A DNA stretch of 14,571 nucleotides, taken from an uncultured Eubacteriales bacterium (GTDB lineage: Bacteria; Bacillota_A; Clostridia; Christensenellales; Aristaeellaceae). The stretch lies in the NCBI GenBank assembly GCA_900313545.1, contig OMRS01000125.1, forward strand, positions 1 through 14,571, read 5' to 3'. The notes beneath the pieces were generated by a model. It saw only the letters and a list, made by a program, of their open reading frames with translations, did not search any database and was not told the DNA's origin. Numbering within the stretch: position 1 is the first letter of the stretch; each line of letters begins with the position of its first letter. The translations under genes and the position numbers were made by a program. Below are positions 6,978 through 13,228 of the stretch, in pieces.

Positions 6978-7007
6978 GGGAAAATAATGCATATTATTCA
7001 AATTCCC
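6978..7007. promoter_or_regulatory. AT-rich inverted repeat upstream of the mgl promoter
   Basis: AATAAT (6983-6988) and ATTATT (6993-6998) face each other across GCAT. A second layer, GGGAA (6978-6982) and TTCCC (7003-7007), flanks them with a 4-base asymmetry. The element ends about 18 bp upstream of the -35, where an activator or an upstream repressor site could lie. It stands out from the GC-rich surroundings. I do not recognise the cognate regulator, and it does not match a catabolite-response (cre) consensus. Confidence 0.4.
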
Positions 7008-7083
7008 GAGCCTGTTTTTGTATTTTTTCGCCATTTCTCAAGCGTTCAGCTGCCACCGGTTTCTCATAAAGCTCATATGTTTC

Positions 7084-7113
7084 TTGAAAAAGCAAATGCG
7101 CGTTTCCTATAAA
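7084..7113 (+). promoter_or_regulatory. Possible rightward promoter without an obvious gene
   Basis: TTGAAA (7084-7089), an 18-bp spacer and TATAAA (7108-7113) make a fair sigma-A promoter on the + strand. It points into about 230 bp with no rightward gene, towards the 3' end of the leftward rubrerythrin gene. A short transcript, possibly antisense to the rubrerythrin mRNA end, could arise here. It may also be a chance match in a locally AT-rich patch. Confidence 0.3.
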
Positions 7114-7266
7114 TATAGTCATCCAACAAATCCGCGGCGGGCCCGTCCCCGCGCTTCATTTTTCTGCGGATTTTCCGTCCTGCGATCCGATTTTCGCCCC
7201 TTCCCCGCCATCCCCCGGTCAGCAGGCCTGTCTCTTTCAAGGCTCCCGAAGACGGCCAGGAACCGC

Positions 7267-7301
7267 AAAACAGGGCATCCGGAAAACCCCCGGATGCCCT
7301 G
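7267..7301 (-). terminator. Rho-independent terminator of the perR-rubrerythrin unit
   Basis: A perfect 12-bp stem (7271-7282 with 7290-7301) and 7-base loop is followed on the minus strand by TTTT (7270-7267). It lies 47 nt beyond the rubrerythrin stop codon and separates this unit from the mgl promoter region downstream. Confidence 0.85.
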
Positions 7302-7347
7302 TCTGATGTGAAGTGTCGCCGTTGCCTTGAAAGCCGCCCCTGGGAGA

Positions 7348-7896
7348 TTACTTGAAGTAGCGCTCCAGGAGACCCTTGAATGCCTTGCCATGACGGGCCT
7401 CATCGCGGGCCATTTCATGAACCGTGTCATGGATGGCATCCAGGTTCAGCGCCTTGGCCTTCTTGGCCAGTTCGGTCTTGCCGGCGGTGGCGCCGTTTTC
7501 AGCGTCCACGCGCATCTGCAGGTTCTTCTTGGTGGAATCGGTCAGCACTTCACCCAGAAGCTCCGCAAATTTGGCAGCATGCTCGGCCTCTTCGAAGGCG
7601 GCCTTCTCATAATACAGGCCCACCTCGGGATAGCCCTCCCGGAACGCCACGCGGCTCATGGCCAGGTACATGCCCACCTCGGAGCACTCGCCGTTGAAAT
7701 TCTCGCGCAGGCCTTCCTTGATCTCTTCCGGAACGTCCTTTGCCACGCCGACCACATGCTCAGCCGCCCAGACCATGTCTCCGGCCTGCTTGTTGAACTT
7801 CGAAGCCGGCGCCTTGCAGACAGGACAGCGGAAATCGGCAGGAATATCTTCTCCCTCGTACACATAGCCGCAGATGCTGCATACCCACTTTGTCAT
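7348..7896 (-). CDS. Reverse rubrerythrin (N-terminal rubredoxin, C-terminal diiron domain)
   Basis: The 182-residue cytoplasmic non-haem iron protein is expected to reduce hydrogen peroxide, with electrons entering through its rubredoxin site. Domain order is inverted relative to classical rubrerythrin. The rubredoxin part comes first, with iron ligands C6, C9, C24 and C27 in [14 protein letters not shown]...CPVC. A four-helix ferritin-like diiron domain follows, with E70, E73, the EAEH segment ending at H106, E133 and DEARH (E166, H169). This architecture and length match the oxygen-induced reverse rubrerythrins of clostridia. GGGAGG (7907-7912) lies 10 nt before ATG 7896. It follows the PerR-like regulator after 27 nt with no promoter between them, so both are probably expressed from the same mRNA and derepressed by peroxide. 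Confidence 0.93.
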   Translation of the reverse strand: MTKWVCSICGYVYEGEDIPADFRCPVCKAPASKFNKQAGDMVWAAEHVVGVAKDVPEEIKEGLRENFNGECSEVGMYLAMSRVAFREGYPEVGLYYEKAAFEEAEHAAKFAELLGEVLTDSTKKNLQMRVDAENGATAGKTELAKKAKALNLDAIHDTVHEMARDEARHGKAFKGLLERYFK

Positions 7897-7923
7897 CTTG
7901 ATGTTTCCTCCCTTTTCATATCG

Positions 7924-8328
7924 TTAGGTCAGGTTGTCTGTTGTCTGTGCCGGTTCTGTCTTTGACGCCAGACAGGACCGGCATATGCCATAGGTCATCA
8001 CTTCGACCTGATGTGCCTCATGTCCGTAGAAGCCGACCGCTTCCATGGCGACTCTTCCCAGATCCGCCGGGATATCGTACAGCTGTCCGCACTGTCTGCA
8101 CTGAAGATGCAGATGCGGCGCCGAGACCCGTTCGTAAATCGCTTTTCCCAGATCCGTGGAAAGACGGTGCACCCTTCCGGATTCCACCAGTCTGTCCAGC
8201 GCTCTGTATACCGTCGCCCTGGACATCTGGCCGGACTGCTCATAAATGTCCTCTGCAGTCAAATGAAGGTTCTCCCGGTCCAGAATATTGAGAACTTCTC
8301 TCATTTGATGGGTAATCTCAGATTTCAT
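7924..8328 (-). CDS. perR: Fur-family regulator, PerR-like
   Basis: The 134-residue DNA-binding metalloregulator has an N-terminal winged helix (about 1-65; recognition helix around SRATVYRALDRLVESG) and a C-terminal dimer domain. The structural zinc site is CRQC (C77, C80) with CRSC (C116, C119). Putative regulatory iron ligands, aligned with B. subtilis PerR, are H22 (HLTAEDIY), E66 in place of D85, H72, H74 and D85 in place of D104. Conserved D85, and pairing with rubrerythrin, favour a peroxide sensor over an iron-uptake Fur. The protein starts about 15 residues shorter than PerR, yet AAGGAAGG (8339-8346) supports this ATG. A Fur/PerR-like box at 8403-8417 suggests autoregulation together with rubrerythrin. 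A Fur or Zur role cannot be excluded. Confidence 0.85.
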   Translation of the reverse strand: MKSEITHQMREVLNILDRENLHLTAEDIYEQSGQMSRATVYRALDRLVESGRVHRLSTDLGKAIYERVSAPHLHLQCRQCGQLYDIPADLGRVAMEAVGFYGHEAHQVEVMTYGICRSCLASKTEPAQTTDNLT

Positions 8329-8358
8329 GTGAACGCGTCCTTCCTTTTGTCCTGATGC

Positions 8359-8387
8359 ATTCTATCACGGACACCACACCCCGTCAA
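8359..8387 (-). promoter_or_regulatory. Sigma-A promoter of perR-rubrerythrin (extended -10)
   Basis: On the minus strand TTGACG (8387-8382), a 17-bp spacer and TAGAAT (8364-8359) preceded by TGA form an extended -10 promoter. The word TGTCCGT occurs twice around it, 20 bp apart, the first copy running into the -35 and the second just before the -10. Two such copies on one face of the helix could be a binding site, although this may be chance. Confidence 0.75.
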
Positions 8388-8402
8388 CGGACAATTCATG
8401 TG

Positions 8403-8417
8403 TGAGACTTATTCTCA
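8403..8417. promoter_or_regulatory. Fur/PerR-like 7-1-7 box
   Basis: On the minus strand this reads TGAGAAT-A-AGTCTCA, an inverted repeat with 6 of 7 positions paired. It matches 11 of 14 specified positions of the TGATAATnATTATCA consensus bound by Fur-family proteins. It sits between the permease stop codon and the perR promoter, with its near edge about 16 bp upstream of the -35, so autoregulation is plausible. Repression from this upstream site would be unusual, because most boxes overlap the core promoter. Confidence 0.55.
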
Positions 8418-8420
8418 TTT

Positions 8421-9479
8421 CTATCCGTCGTCTTCGCTTCCTGTCCGCCTGCTTCGGACCCGCCTGCGGGGAGATGGCGCAGCCTGCCCGGACGGGTTTG
8501 ACGGGATTTCACGGATGCACAGAACCAGCAGCAGCAGCCCCTCGATCAGCAGCAGGATCCTGGAGGAGAAGAATTCTCCGGATGCGGCGTTGATTCCCTG
8601 AACCAGCAGCGTCCCTGCCGCAGTCCTCCAGGGATGGGCGCGTCCATCCTTCAATGCCGCGCCTCCCAGCAGAACCGCCAGGATCGCCTTCAGTTCAAGC
8701 CCCTGGCACATGCTTCCCGCAGCCATGTCATAGCGGATGCATTCCAGAAAGCCTGTGACGGCCGCCGCAGCGCCCGTCACCATAAACAGCCCCATCAGCT
8801 GGCCGACTCCCAGTTCCCTCTGCCGCGTCCGGCCTCCTCCGGTCAGCGCACGGCAAAGGAGCCACACGCCGGCACCCAGCAGCATGGAAAAGGGAACCCA
8901 GCCCTGCAGCGTCGCCTTCCCCGCCGTCAGCAGCGGCCATCTCAGCAGCTGCACAAGACCCGTATCCTGAAGTCCGGCCACCGTCGACGAGCCGGATGCC
9001 GCCGCACTGAGCCCGTAAACCGCCTGCGCCATGGCGAAGGTCACCAGGGACGCCGGCAGTTTTCCCAGTGTGATCAGGGTCCCGCTGACCGCTCCTGATG
9101 CAAGGCCTGAGAGCAGGGCCAGCAGAAAAACGATCACCGCGCTGAGCGGCTGTCCGGGAAGAAAACGCGCCGGGACGGGCGCCTGCAGCATGGCGGCCGT
9201 CATCAGGCAGGCCGCCCCCGCCACCCTGCTCATGGAGAAATCCACCATCCTGTGCCGAAGGCATGCCTCCATGGCCAGGGTGACCGGAAGCATCAGCACG
9301 GTTCCGGAGAGAAGGCCCAGGATCCGGTCCGGAGTCAGGAAGCCCGGCTTCACCAGCGCCGTATAGGCAAAAAAGAGGAGCAGCAGGCTCCAGATCAGAT
9401 TTTTCCCCAGGACCTTGCCCAGGGGCCGAAGCACCTTGCCCGCCTTTCCCGCAAGGCGATAGATCCGGTACCGGTTCAT
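8421..9479 (-). CDS. Orphan MglC/RbsC-like membrane permease, divergent
   Basis: The 352-residue polytopic membrane protein aligns end to end with the MglC of this window. EACLRHRMVDFSMSRVAGAA (71-90) matches the GTDLSGGRVAGFAG region, GKLPASLVTFAMAQAVYG (139-156) matches GKFKLHPFIVTLATQLMVYG, and TGFLECIRYDM (242-252) matches TGFIEACRIGN. The stretch equivalent to the ATPase-docking loop GSNEEAARVSGVN is replaced by RTRQRELGVGQLMG (217-230), and the C-terminus is an Arg-rich tail. No ATPase or binding protein lies beside it, and it has its own promoter. It may borrow an ATPase such as MglA, be a decaying paralogue, or have another membrane role. A GGGGGAGAG ribosome site precedes ATG 9479. 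The family assignment is firm; the substrate and even transport activity are unknown. Confidence 0.75.
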   Translation of the reverse strand: MNRYRIYRLAGKAGKVLRPLGKVLGKNLIWSLLLLFFAYTALVKPGFLTPDRILGLLSGTVLMLPVTLAMEACLRHRMVDFSMSRVAGAACLMTAAMLQAPVPARFLPGQPLSAVIVFLLALLSGLASGAVSGTLITLGKLPASLVTFAMAQAVYGLSAAASGSSTVAGLQDTGLVQLLRWPLLTAGKATLQGWVPFSMLLGAGVWLLCRALTGGGRTRQRELGVGQLMGLFMVTGAAAAVTGFLECIRYDMAAGSMCQGLELKAILAVLLGGAALKDGRAHPWRTAAGTLLVQGINAASGEFFSSRILLLIEGLLLLVLCIREIPSNPSGQAAPSPRRRVRSRRTGSEDDG

Positions 9480-9523
9480 GTGACTCTCCCCCTCACCGCC
9501 GTTTGGCGCCTTTCCTCCGTGTC

Positions 9524-9553
9524 ATTGTATGCTTCACGATTTGTCCGTGTCAA
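9524..9553 (-). promoter_or_regulatory. Sigma-A promoter of the orphan permease
   Basis: On the minus strand TTGACA (9553-9548), an 18-bp spacer and TACAAT (9529-9524) form a good promoter about 45 bp upstream of the ATG. On the + strand TCCGTGTCATT (9516-9526) and TCCGTGTCAAT (9544-9554) are near-identical direct repeats 28 bp apart. One covers the -35 and the other runs from the -10 into the start region, so they could be paired regulator sites. Confidence 0.7.
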
Positions 9554-9554
9554 T

Positions 9555-9702
9555 GCAGCCTCCGCTCCTGCGGAGAGGTCCTTTTCTCCGCAGAGCGCAT
9601 TCCAGGGTTTCCCGATGCGTCCCCCGCCGCCCCCGGCGGAGGGCGCCCCGTACGCTTTTGAGCGGTCATCCGGGCCGCTTTGCCCTTTCTCTGCTTACTC
9701 GG
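9555..9702. other. Non-coding divergent region with hairpins
   Basis: Between the permease and yhaM promoters lies about 150 bp without a gene. It holds a perfect 9-bp stem (CTGCGGAGA 9568-9576 with TCTCCGCAG 9585-9593), an overlapping 6-bp stem (9560-9565 with 9570-9575), and further GC-rich short repeats around 9625-9645. None carries a T run, and none lies in either predicted transcript. They may be DNA-level sites or remnants, and I cannot assign a role. Confidence 0.4.
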
Positions 9703-9731
9703 TTGTTTTTCCTGTGGTTCGGTTGTATAAT
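9703..9731 (+). promoter_or_regulatory. Sigma-A promoter of yhaM
   Basis: TTGTTT (9703-9708), a 17-bp spacer and a perfect TATAAT (9726-9731) lie about 40 bp upstream of the yhaM start. Transcription should start near 9738. Confidence 0.75.
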
Positions 9732-9770
9732 CCCGAACACTGTCAGTAAGAGTATCTTGGAGGAATCACC

Positions 9771-10745
9771 ATGCCTGATATGATCCGACCCCTTTCGCCT
9801 TCCTGCATTGCCGAGATCCGGGACAATGACGTGTTTACCGATGTTCTCTTGATCGTTTCCGCCGAAAAGCGCGTCACGGCTGCGGGAAAATCCTATCTGG
9901 ATATGACCCTCGCCGATGCCACCGGTTCCATCAATGCCAAATTCTGGGACGGCACCCGGGATGTTCCGCCTGCAGGATGCGTCATGGATGTCCGGGCAGT
10001 GGGCAACAACTACAACGGCCGGATGCAGCTGCGCATTGAGAAGTTCAACGTGCGCACGCCCACCGATGCCGACATGAAGAAGCTGGTGGCCAGCGCGCCT
10101 GAAGATCCCGACAGGATGCTTGAGGAGATCAGCCAGGCCGCGGATCAGATCAGGGACAGCGATATCCGCCGCATCACCAAACGGCTGCTTGAAAAGGCCG
10201 GCCCCCGCCTGCGGACCTTTCCTGCCGCCAAGCAGATGCATCATGCCTACAGAAGCGGGCTCCTCTACCATACCGTGACCCTGCTGCGCCTGGCCAAGGC
10301 CATCCTTGGCGTATATCCCCATCTCAATTCAAGCCTCCTCATCGGGGGCGCCATTATCCACGATCTGGCCAAGATAACGGAAATGGATGCGGGAGACAAG
10401 GGGGTTGTCTCTGACTACACCGTTGACGGCAAGCTCATCGGGCACCTGGTCCGCATGGTGGCGGAAATCGAGATCGTCAGCCGTGAACTGGACGTTCCTC
10501 CCCAGAAGGCCGTCCTCCTTGAGCACATGATCCTCTCCCACCACGGGCAGCCGGATTACGGCAGCCCCAAGCCGCCCATGTTCCCCGAGGCAGAGGTGCT
10601 CCACACCATCGACAATCTGGATGCCCATCTGGCGGCCATGCAGGATGCCGTCATGCGTTCGGATGAGGGCGGTTTCAGCGAGCGCCAGTGGGGGCTGGAC
10701 AACCGTCAGATTTTCCGTATCCCCGACGGCCTCATTGAAGGCTGA
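9771..10745 (+). CDS. yhaM: YhaM-type 3'-5' exoribonuclease (OB fold plus HD domain)
   Basis: The 324-residue cytoplasmic nuclease is expected to degrade RNA, and perhaps DNA, from the 3' end. An N-terminal OB-fold nucleic-acid-binding domain (about 20-95; DMTLADATGSINAKFWDG is typical) is followed by an HD-family metal-dependent phosphohydrolase domain. The HD-type metal residues visible are H167 (LLYHT), H197-D198 (IIHDLAK), H225, H257-H258 (ILSHHG) and D281 (HTIDNLDA). Length and layout match B. subtilis YhaM (about 314). GGAGGA at 9759-9764 with a 6-nt spacer fixes the start. It stands alone between its own promoter and terminator. Confidence 0.92.
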   Translation: MPDMIRPLSPSCIAEIRDNDVFTDVLLIVSAEKRVTAAGKSYLDMTLADATGSINAKFWDGTRDVPPAGCVMDVRAVGNNYNGRMQLRIEKFNVRTPTDADMKKLVASAPEDPDRMLEEISQAADQIRDSDIRRITKRLLEKAGPRLRTFPAAKQMHHAYRSGLLYHTVTLLRLAKAILGVYPHLNSSLLIGGAIIHDLAKITEMDAGDKGVVSDYTVDGKLIGHLVRMVAEIEIVSRELDVPPQKAVLLEHMILSHHGQPDYGSPKPPMFPEAEVLHTIDNLDAHLAAMQDAVMRSDEGGFSERQWGLDNRQIFRIPDGLIEG

Positions 10746-10787
10746 CCATTCGTTCATGTGTCCACGTGGACTTTCCTTTGTGAAGGG

Positions 10788-10830
10788 AGCCCCTGACCGG
10801 CGCGCGGAGCCTGCCGGCCGGGGGCTTTTT
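10788..10830 (+). terminator. Rho-independent terminator of yhaM
   Basis: Arms 10788-10801 and 10813-10826 pair over 14 positions with one A-C mismatch and one T-G wobble, and a run of T continues to 10830. It lies 42 nt past the yhaM stop codon. Confidence 0.85.
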
Positions 10831-10890
10831 CGTGTTTCCCCGCGCCCGGCGCTGCGAAGCTCACATCCCGCCCAAAGCCCCTGAACATGC

Positions 10891-10915
10891 AAAAACCGGC
10901 CTTATTCAGGCCGGT
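10891..10915 (-). terminator. Rho-independent terminator of the ROK kinase gene
   Basis: ACCGGCCT (10895-10902) and AGGCCGGT (10908-10915) form a perfect 8-bp stem with a 5-base loop. On the minus strand it runs into TTTTT (10895-10891). It starts 12 nt after the kinase stop codon. Confidence 0.88.
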
Positions 10916-10927
10916 CAGATTCTGACA

Positions 10928-11824
10928 TTATCCCTTTTCAAGGGTGTTTTTCAATTCACGCGCTCCCAGCAGCAATGCGCCGGTCACCCCGGAATTCACG
11001 CCGAGGGCCGGAGGAACAATGTACTGGCCGATTCTCTCCGGGGTCAGGATTTCACTGGCCACATACTCTCCGAGCTTGTTGAGCACGGCGGTGCGGATTC
11101 TCGGAAATAGATGGGTCTGCTGCATGACTCCGCCGCCCAGGACGATCTTCTCGGGAGAAAGCATCAGGATGATATTCACGCACATCTGGGACAGGTACTC
11201 CACCTCCAGGTCCCATGCCGGATGATCCTCCGTCATGAGCCGGGGAGACAGGCCCCATCGTTTTTCAATGGCCGGACCGCTTGCCAGGCCTTCCAGACAG
11301 TGCTGGTGAAACTGACAGCATCCCTCCGCCATGGAGTCATTGTCCATCGGGCAAAGAAGCATGTGACCCAGTTCCGGGTGAACCAGTCCATGGACCAGTT
11401 CCCGGTTCACCACAATTCCGCCGCCGATGCCGGTTCCCACCGTCACATACACCAGATTGCTGACGTTTTTCCCGGCTCCCATTTCCAGTTCCGCCAGCGC
11501 CGCGGCATTGACATCCGTGTCAATTCCCGTGGGCACCTTCAGGGCATCCCTGAGTACCTGATACAGAGGATAGTTCCGCCACCCCTCCTTGGGGGTCCGG
11601 GTAATGCTTCCGTATTCCGGGGATCTGGGGTCCAGGTTCAGCGGTCCGAAGGACCCGATTCCCAGGGCATCAATATCAAACCCCTCGAGGAAATCGATGA
11701 TCTGGGAAAGAGTTGCATCCGGCTCCGCCGTCGGAAAAATCGCCCTTTGCAGGACGCCGCTTCCAGGCGTTCCGATAGAACATACCATCTTTGTTCCGCC
11801 TGCTTCAAGTGCACCAATGAGCAT
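10928..11824 (-). CDS. ROK-family fructokinase
   Basis: This 298-residue ATP-dependent sugar kinase most likely phosphorylates fructose to fructose 6-phosphate in the cytoplasm. The N-terminal phosphate loop reads ALEAGGTK (5-12) instead of the DxGGTK of ROK glucokinases, a hallmark of the B. subtilis YdhR/GmuE fructokinase group. The catalytic aspartate is D104 in DTDVNAAALAE, and VTVGTGIGGGIV (128-139) is the ROK signature. The zinc site is H154 in HPELGH with C170, H173 and C176 (CQFHQHC), followed by LEGLASGPAIEKRWG, almost as in YdhR. I place the start at ATG 11824, preceded by GGGGGAG, because family homology begins at MLIGALEAGGTK; an upstream in-frame ATG at 11905 would add 27 unrelated residues and lies upstream of the predicted promoter. 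Confidence 0.9.
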   Translation of the reverse strand: MLIGALEAGGTKMVCSIGTPGSGVLQRAIFPTAEPDATLSQIIDFLEGFDIDALGIGSFGPLNLDPRSPEYGSITRTPKEGWRNYPLYQVLRDALKVPTGIDTDVNAAALAELEMGAGKNVSNLVYVTVGTGIGGGIVVNRELVHGLVHPELGHMLLCPMDNDSMAEGCCQFHQHCLEGLASGPAIEKRWGLSPRLMTEDHPAWDLEVEYLSQMCVNIILMLSPEKIVLGGGVMQQTHLFPRIRTAVLNKLGEYVASEILTPERIGQYIVPPALGVNSGVTGALLLGARELKNTLEKG

Positions 11825-11870
11825 GTCTCTCCCCCTTTCATGTCCCCCGTTTTCCTTTTCTGCGGCAAGA

Positions 11871-11879
11871 TGATACAAT
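11871..11879 (+). promoter_or_regulatory. Extended -10 of the rightward serine hydrolase gene
   Basis: TGATACAAT on the + strand is an extended -10 (TG at 11871-11872, TACAAT at 11874-11879). It overlaps the -10 of the leftward kinase promoter. No good -35 lies at the right distance, which extended -10 promoters can tolerate. Transcription would begin near 11886. Confidence 0.45.
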
Positions 11880-11896
11880 ACCCGTTGTATTGTGTC
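11872..11896. promoter_or_regulatory. Operator-like inverted repeat in the shared divergent promoter
   Basis: GATACAATAC (11872-11881) and GTATTGTGTC (11887-11896) are 10-base arms matching at 9 of 10 positions around a 5-base centre. The repeat covers the spacer plus parts of both the -35 and -10 of the kinase promoter, and the -10 of the opposing promoter. A bound dimer would block both directions, which is the layout of a repressor site. The regulator is not encoded nearby and I do not recognise the motif. Confidence 0.65.
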
Positions 11897-11916
11897 AAAC
11901 ATCATTTTGAAAGAAG

Positions 11917-13092
11917 GTGCGCCCCATCGTCACCGCCAGTTCCTCCCAGCTGCAGGCGCTTCGCAGCCGCCGGGAATCCCTTGCCCTTCCTGAGTTTTCC
12001 GCTTCCCGAAAGGGTCTTTCCCCTGAGAGTCTGGATCTCTTTACCCATGCCGCGCAGCGCCTTGCCAGGCGCTACCGCACGGTCGGGGCCTCGGTGATCC
12101 TGGTTTTCCCGGAAGGCGTCCAGGTCATCTGTCTGGGACGCCGGTCCCTTCATCCCCCGCTTCCGGTACTGGAGGACACCGCCTTTCGGGTGGCCTCCAT
12201 CACCAAAACCTTTGTCTCTGCCGGAATCCTTTCCTATTTTGAACAGCACGGCCTGTCCCTGGATGCCCCCATCCGGGACCTTCTTCCCCTCTCCATTGCG
12301 CAGCCTGTCACCATGCGCCATCTGCTCACCCATACCGCGGGTCTGGTCCCCGAGGTTCCTGAGGACGGCAGGATTCCCTTTTCCCGGCTCCTCACCCGCC
12401 AGGAAATCTGGAGCGGTGCCGCTCCCGGGGAACAGTTCGTCTACAGCAATCTGGGGGCCGGCATCGCCGGTGCCGTTGCGGAACTGCTCAGCGGCCTTTC
12501 CCTGCAGGAGCTTCTCGCCCGGCAGCTGTTCTCGCCCCTGGGGATTGAAGCAGGGCTGGGTCCCGCGCATTTTCCCCGGCCGGACAGCATCGCGCGGGGG
12601 TACCGGGTTCGTTCCTTCCTGCCCCCCGTACTGCGCTATGATCCCTCCCGCCTGCAAAGCTCCTCCTTCCCGGAACCGGGCACGGACTACCAGGCGGGAA
12701 TCGGAAGACTGTGCACCACGCCCCGGGGCATCGCCGCCATGATCCGCTTTCTGTCGGCCCGGGAGGACACCCCGGTCCTGTCCCTGTCCATGCTGGAGGA
12801 AATGCGCAGCCTGCAGGACGGAAAGGGAGGAATCCGTCAGTGCGGACGGGGCCTTGGCGTGGCTTTCCTGCCCGATCTGTTTCCCGGGTTTTCTCCGGTG
12901 GGCCACCAGGGAGTCGCCTACGGCATGTGCGCGGAGATGTTCTGCGATCCCGCCACCGGCACCGGTGTGGGGATTCTGACCAGCGGAACGCGTCTGTCCT
13001 ACATTTCCCCCCTCATTCTTCCCGGATTTGATCTGCTATGCCTGGGTTTTGAGGCCCTTCGTTCCGGACTGCAGAATCCTGTCCTTCTCTGA
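11917..13092 (+). CDS. Serine hydrolase of the beta-lactamase (class C / PBP-like) fold
   Basis: The 391-residue protein carries all three active-site elements of the family: SITK (S94 nucleophile, K97), YSN (Y176-N178) and HQG (H330-G332, standing for KTG). MRHLLTHTAGL (133-143) is also typical. Such proteins act as esterases, peptidases or penicillin-binding-like enzymes, and the sequence does not tell which. There is no N-terminal signal or membrane helix, so it appears cytoplasmic, unlike most relatives acting on cell wall. The start is uncertain. An in-frame TGA at 11908 limits it, and the only nearby usual start is GTG 11917, which overlaps the purine-rich AGAAGG that would otherwise be its ribosome site. 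It is divergent from the fructokinase and may share control with it. Confidence 0.8.
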   Translation: MRPIVTASSSQLQALRSRRESLALPEFSASRKGLSPESLDLFTHAAQRLARRYRTVGASVILVFPEGVQVICLGRRSLHPPLPVLEDTAFRVASITKTFVSAGILSYFEQHGLSLDAPIRDLLPLSIAQPVTMRHLLTHTAGLVPEVPEDGRIPFSRLLTRQEIWSGAAPGEQFVYSNLGAGIAGAVAELLSGLSLQELLARQLFSPLGIEAGLGPAHFPRPDSIARGYRVRSFLPPVLRYDPSRLQSSSFPEPGTDYQAGIGRLCTTPRGIAAMIRFLSAREDTPVLSLSMLEEMRSLQDGKGGIRQCGRGLGVAFLPDLFPGFSPVGHQGVAYGMCAEMFCDPATGTGVGILTSGTRLSYISPLILPGFDLLCLGFEALRSGLQNPVLL

Positions 13093-13165
13093 CCTCTTCA
13101 CATTGCCGCCACATTTCTTCTTAATTCTGACCATAAACCACCAATTTTCCAACATGAGGATGATT

Positions 13166-13171
13166 TATACT
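13166..13171 (+). promoter_or_regulatory. Possible -10 of the htrA promoter
   Basis: TATACT lies in the AT-richer gap between the serine hydrolase and htrA, about 58 bp upstream of the htrA start. I do not find a good -35 at 16-18 bp, so either another sigma factor or an activator (stress control is usual for htrA) is involved, or the gene is partly read from upstream. No terminator is visible after the hydrolase gene. Confidence 0.35.
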
Positions 13172-13228
13172 TGCCTCGTTCTCAGGGAAGGACATCAAAG
13201 CAAATACTCATGAAGGGAGAATACCTCT

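Larger units (their letters stand above)
11870..11898 (-). promoter_or_regulatory. Sigma-A promoter of the ROK fructokinase
   Basis: On the minus strand TTGACA (11898-11893), a 17-bp spacer and TATCAT (11875-11870) form a strong promoter. Transcription would start near 11863 and leave a leader of about 40 bases. The spacer is almost entirely occupied by the inverted repeat at 11872-11896. Confidence 0.8.

Noticed and set aside
11902..12906. Minus-strand reading frame opposite the serine hydrolase
   Set aside because: It has no motifs and is Gly/Gln/Lys-rich. The other strand encodes all three active-site motifs of the beta-lactamase fold.
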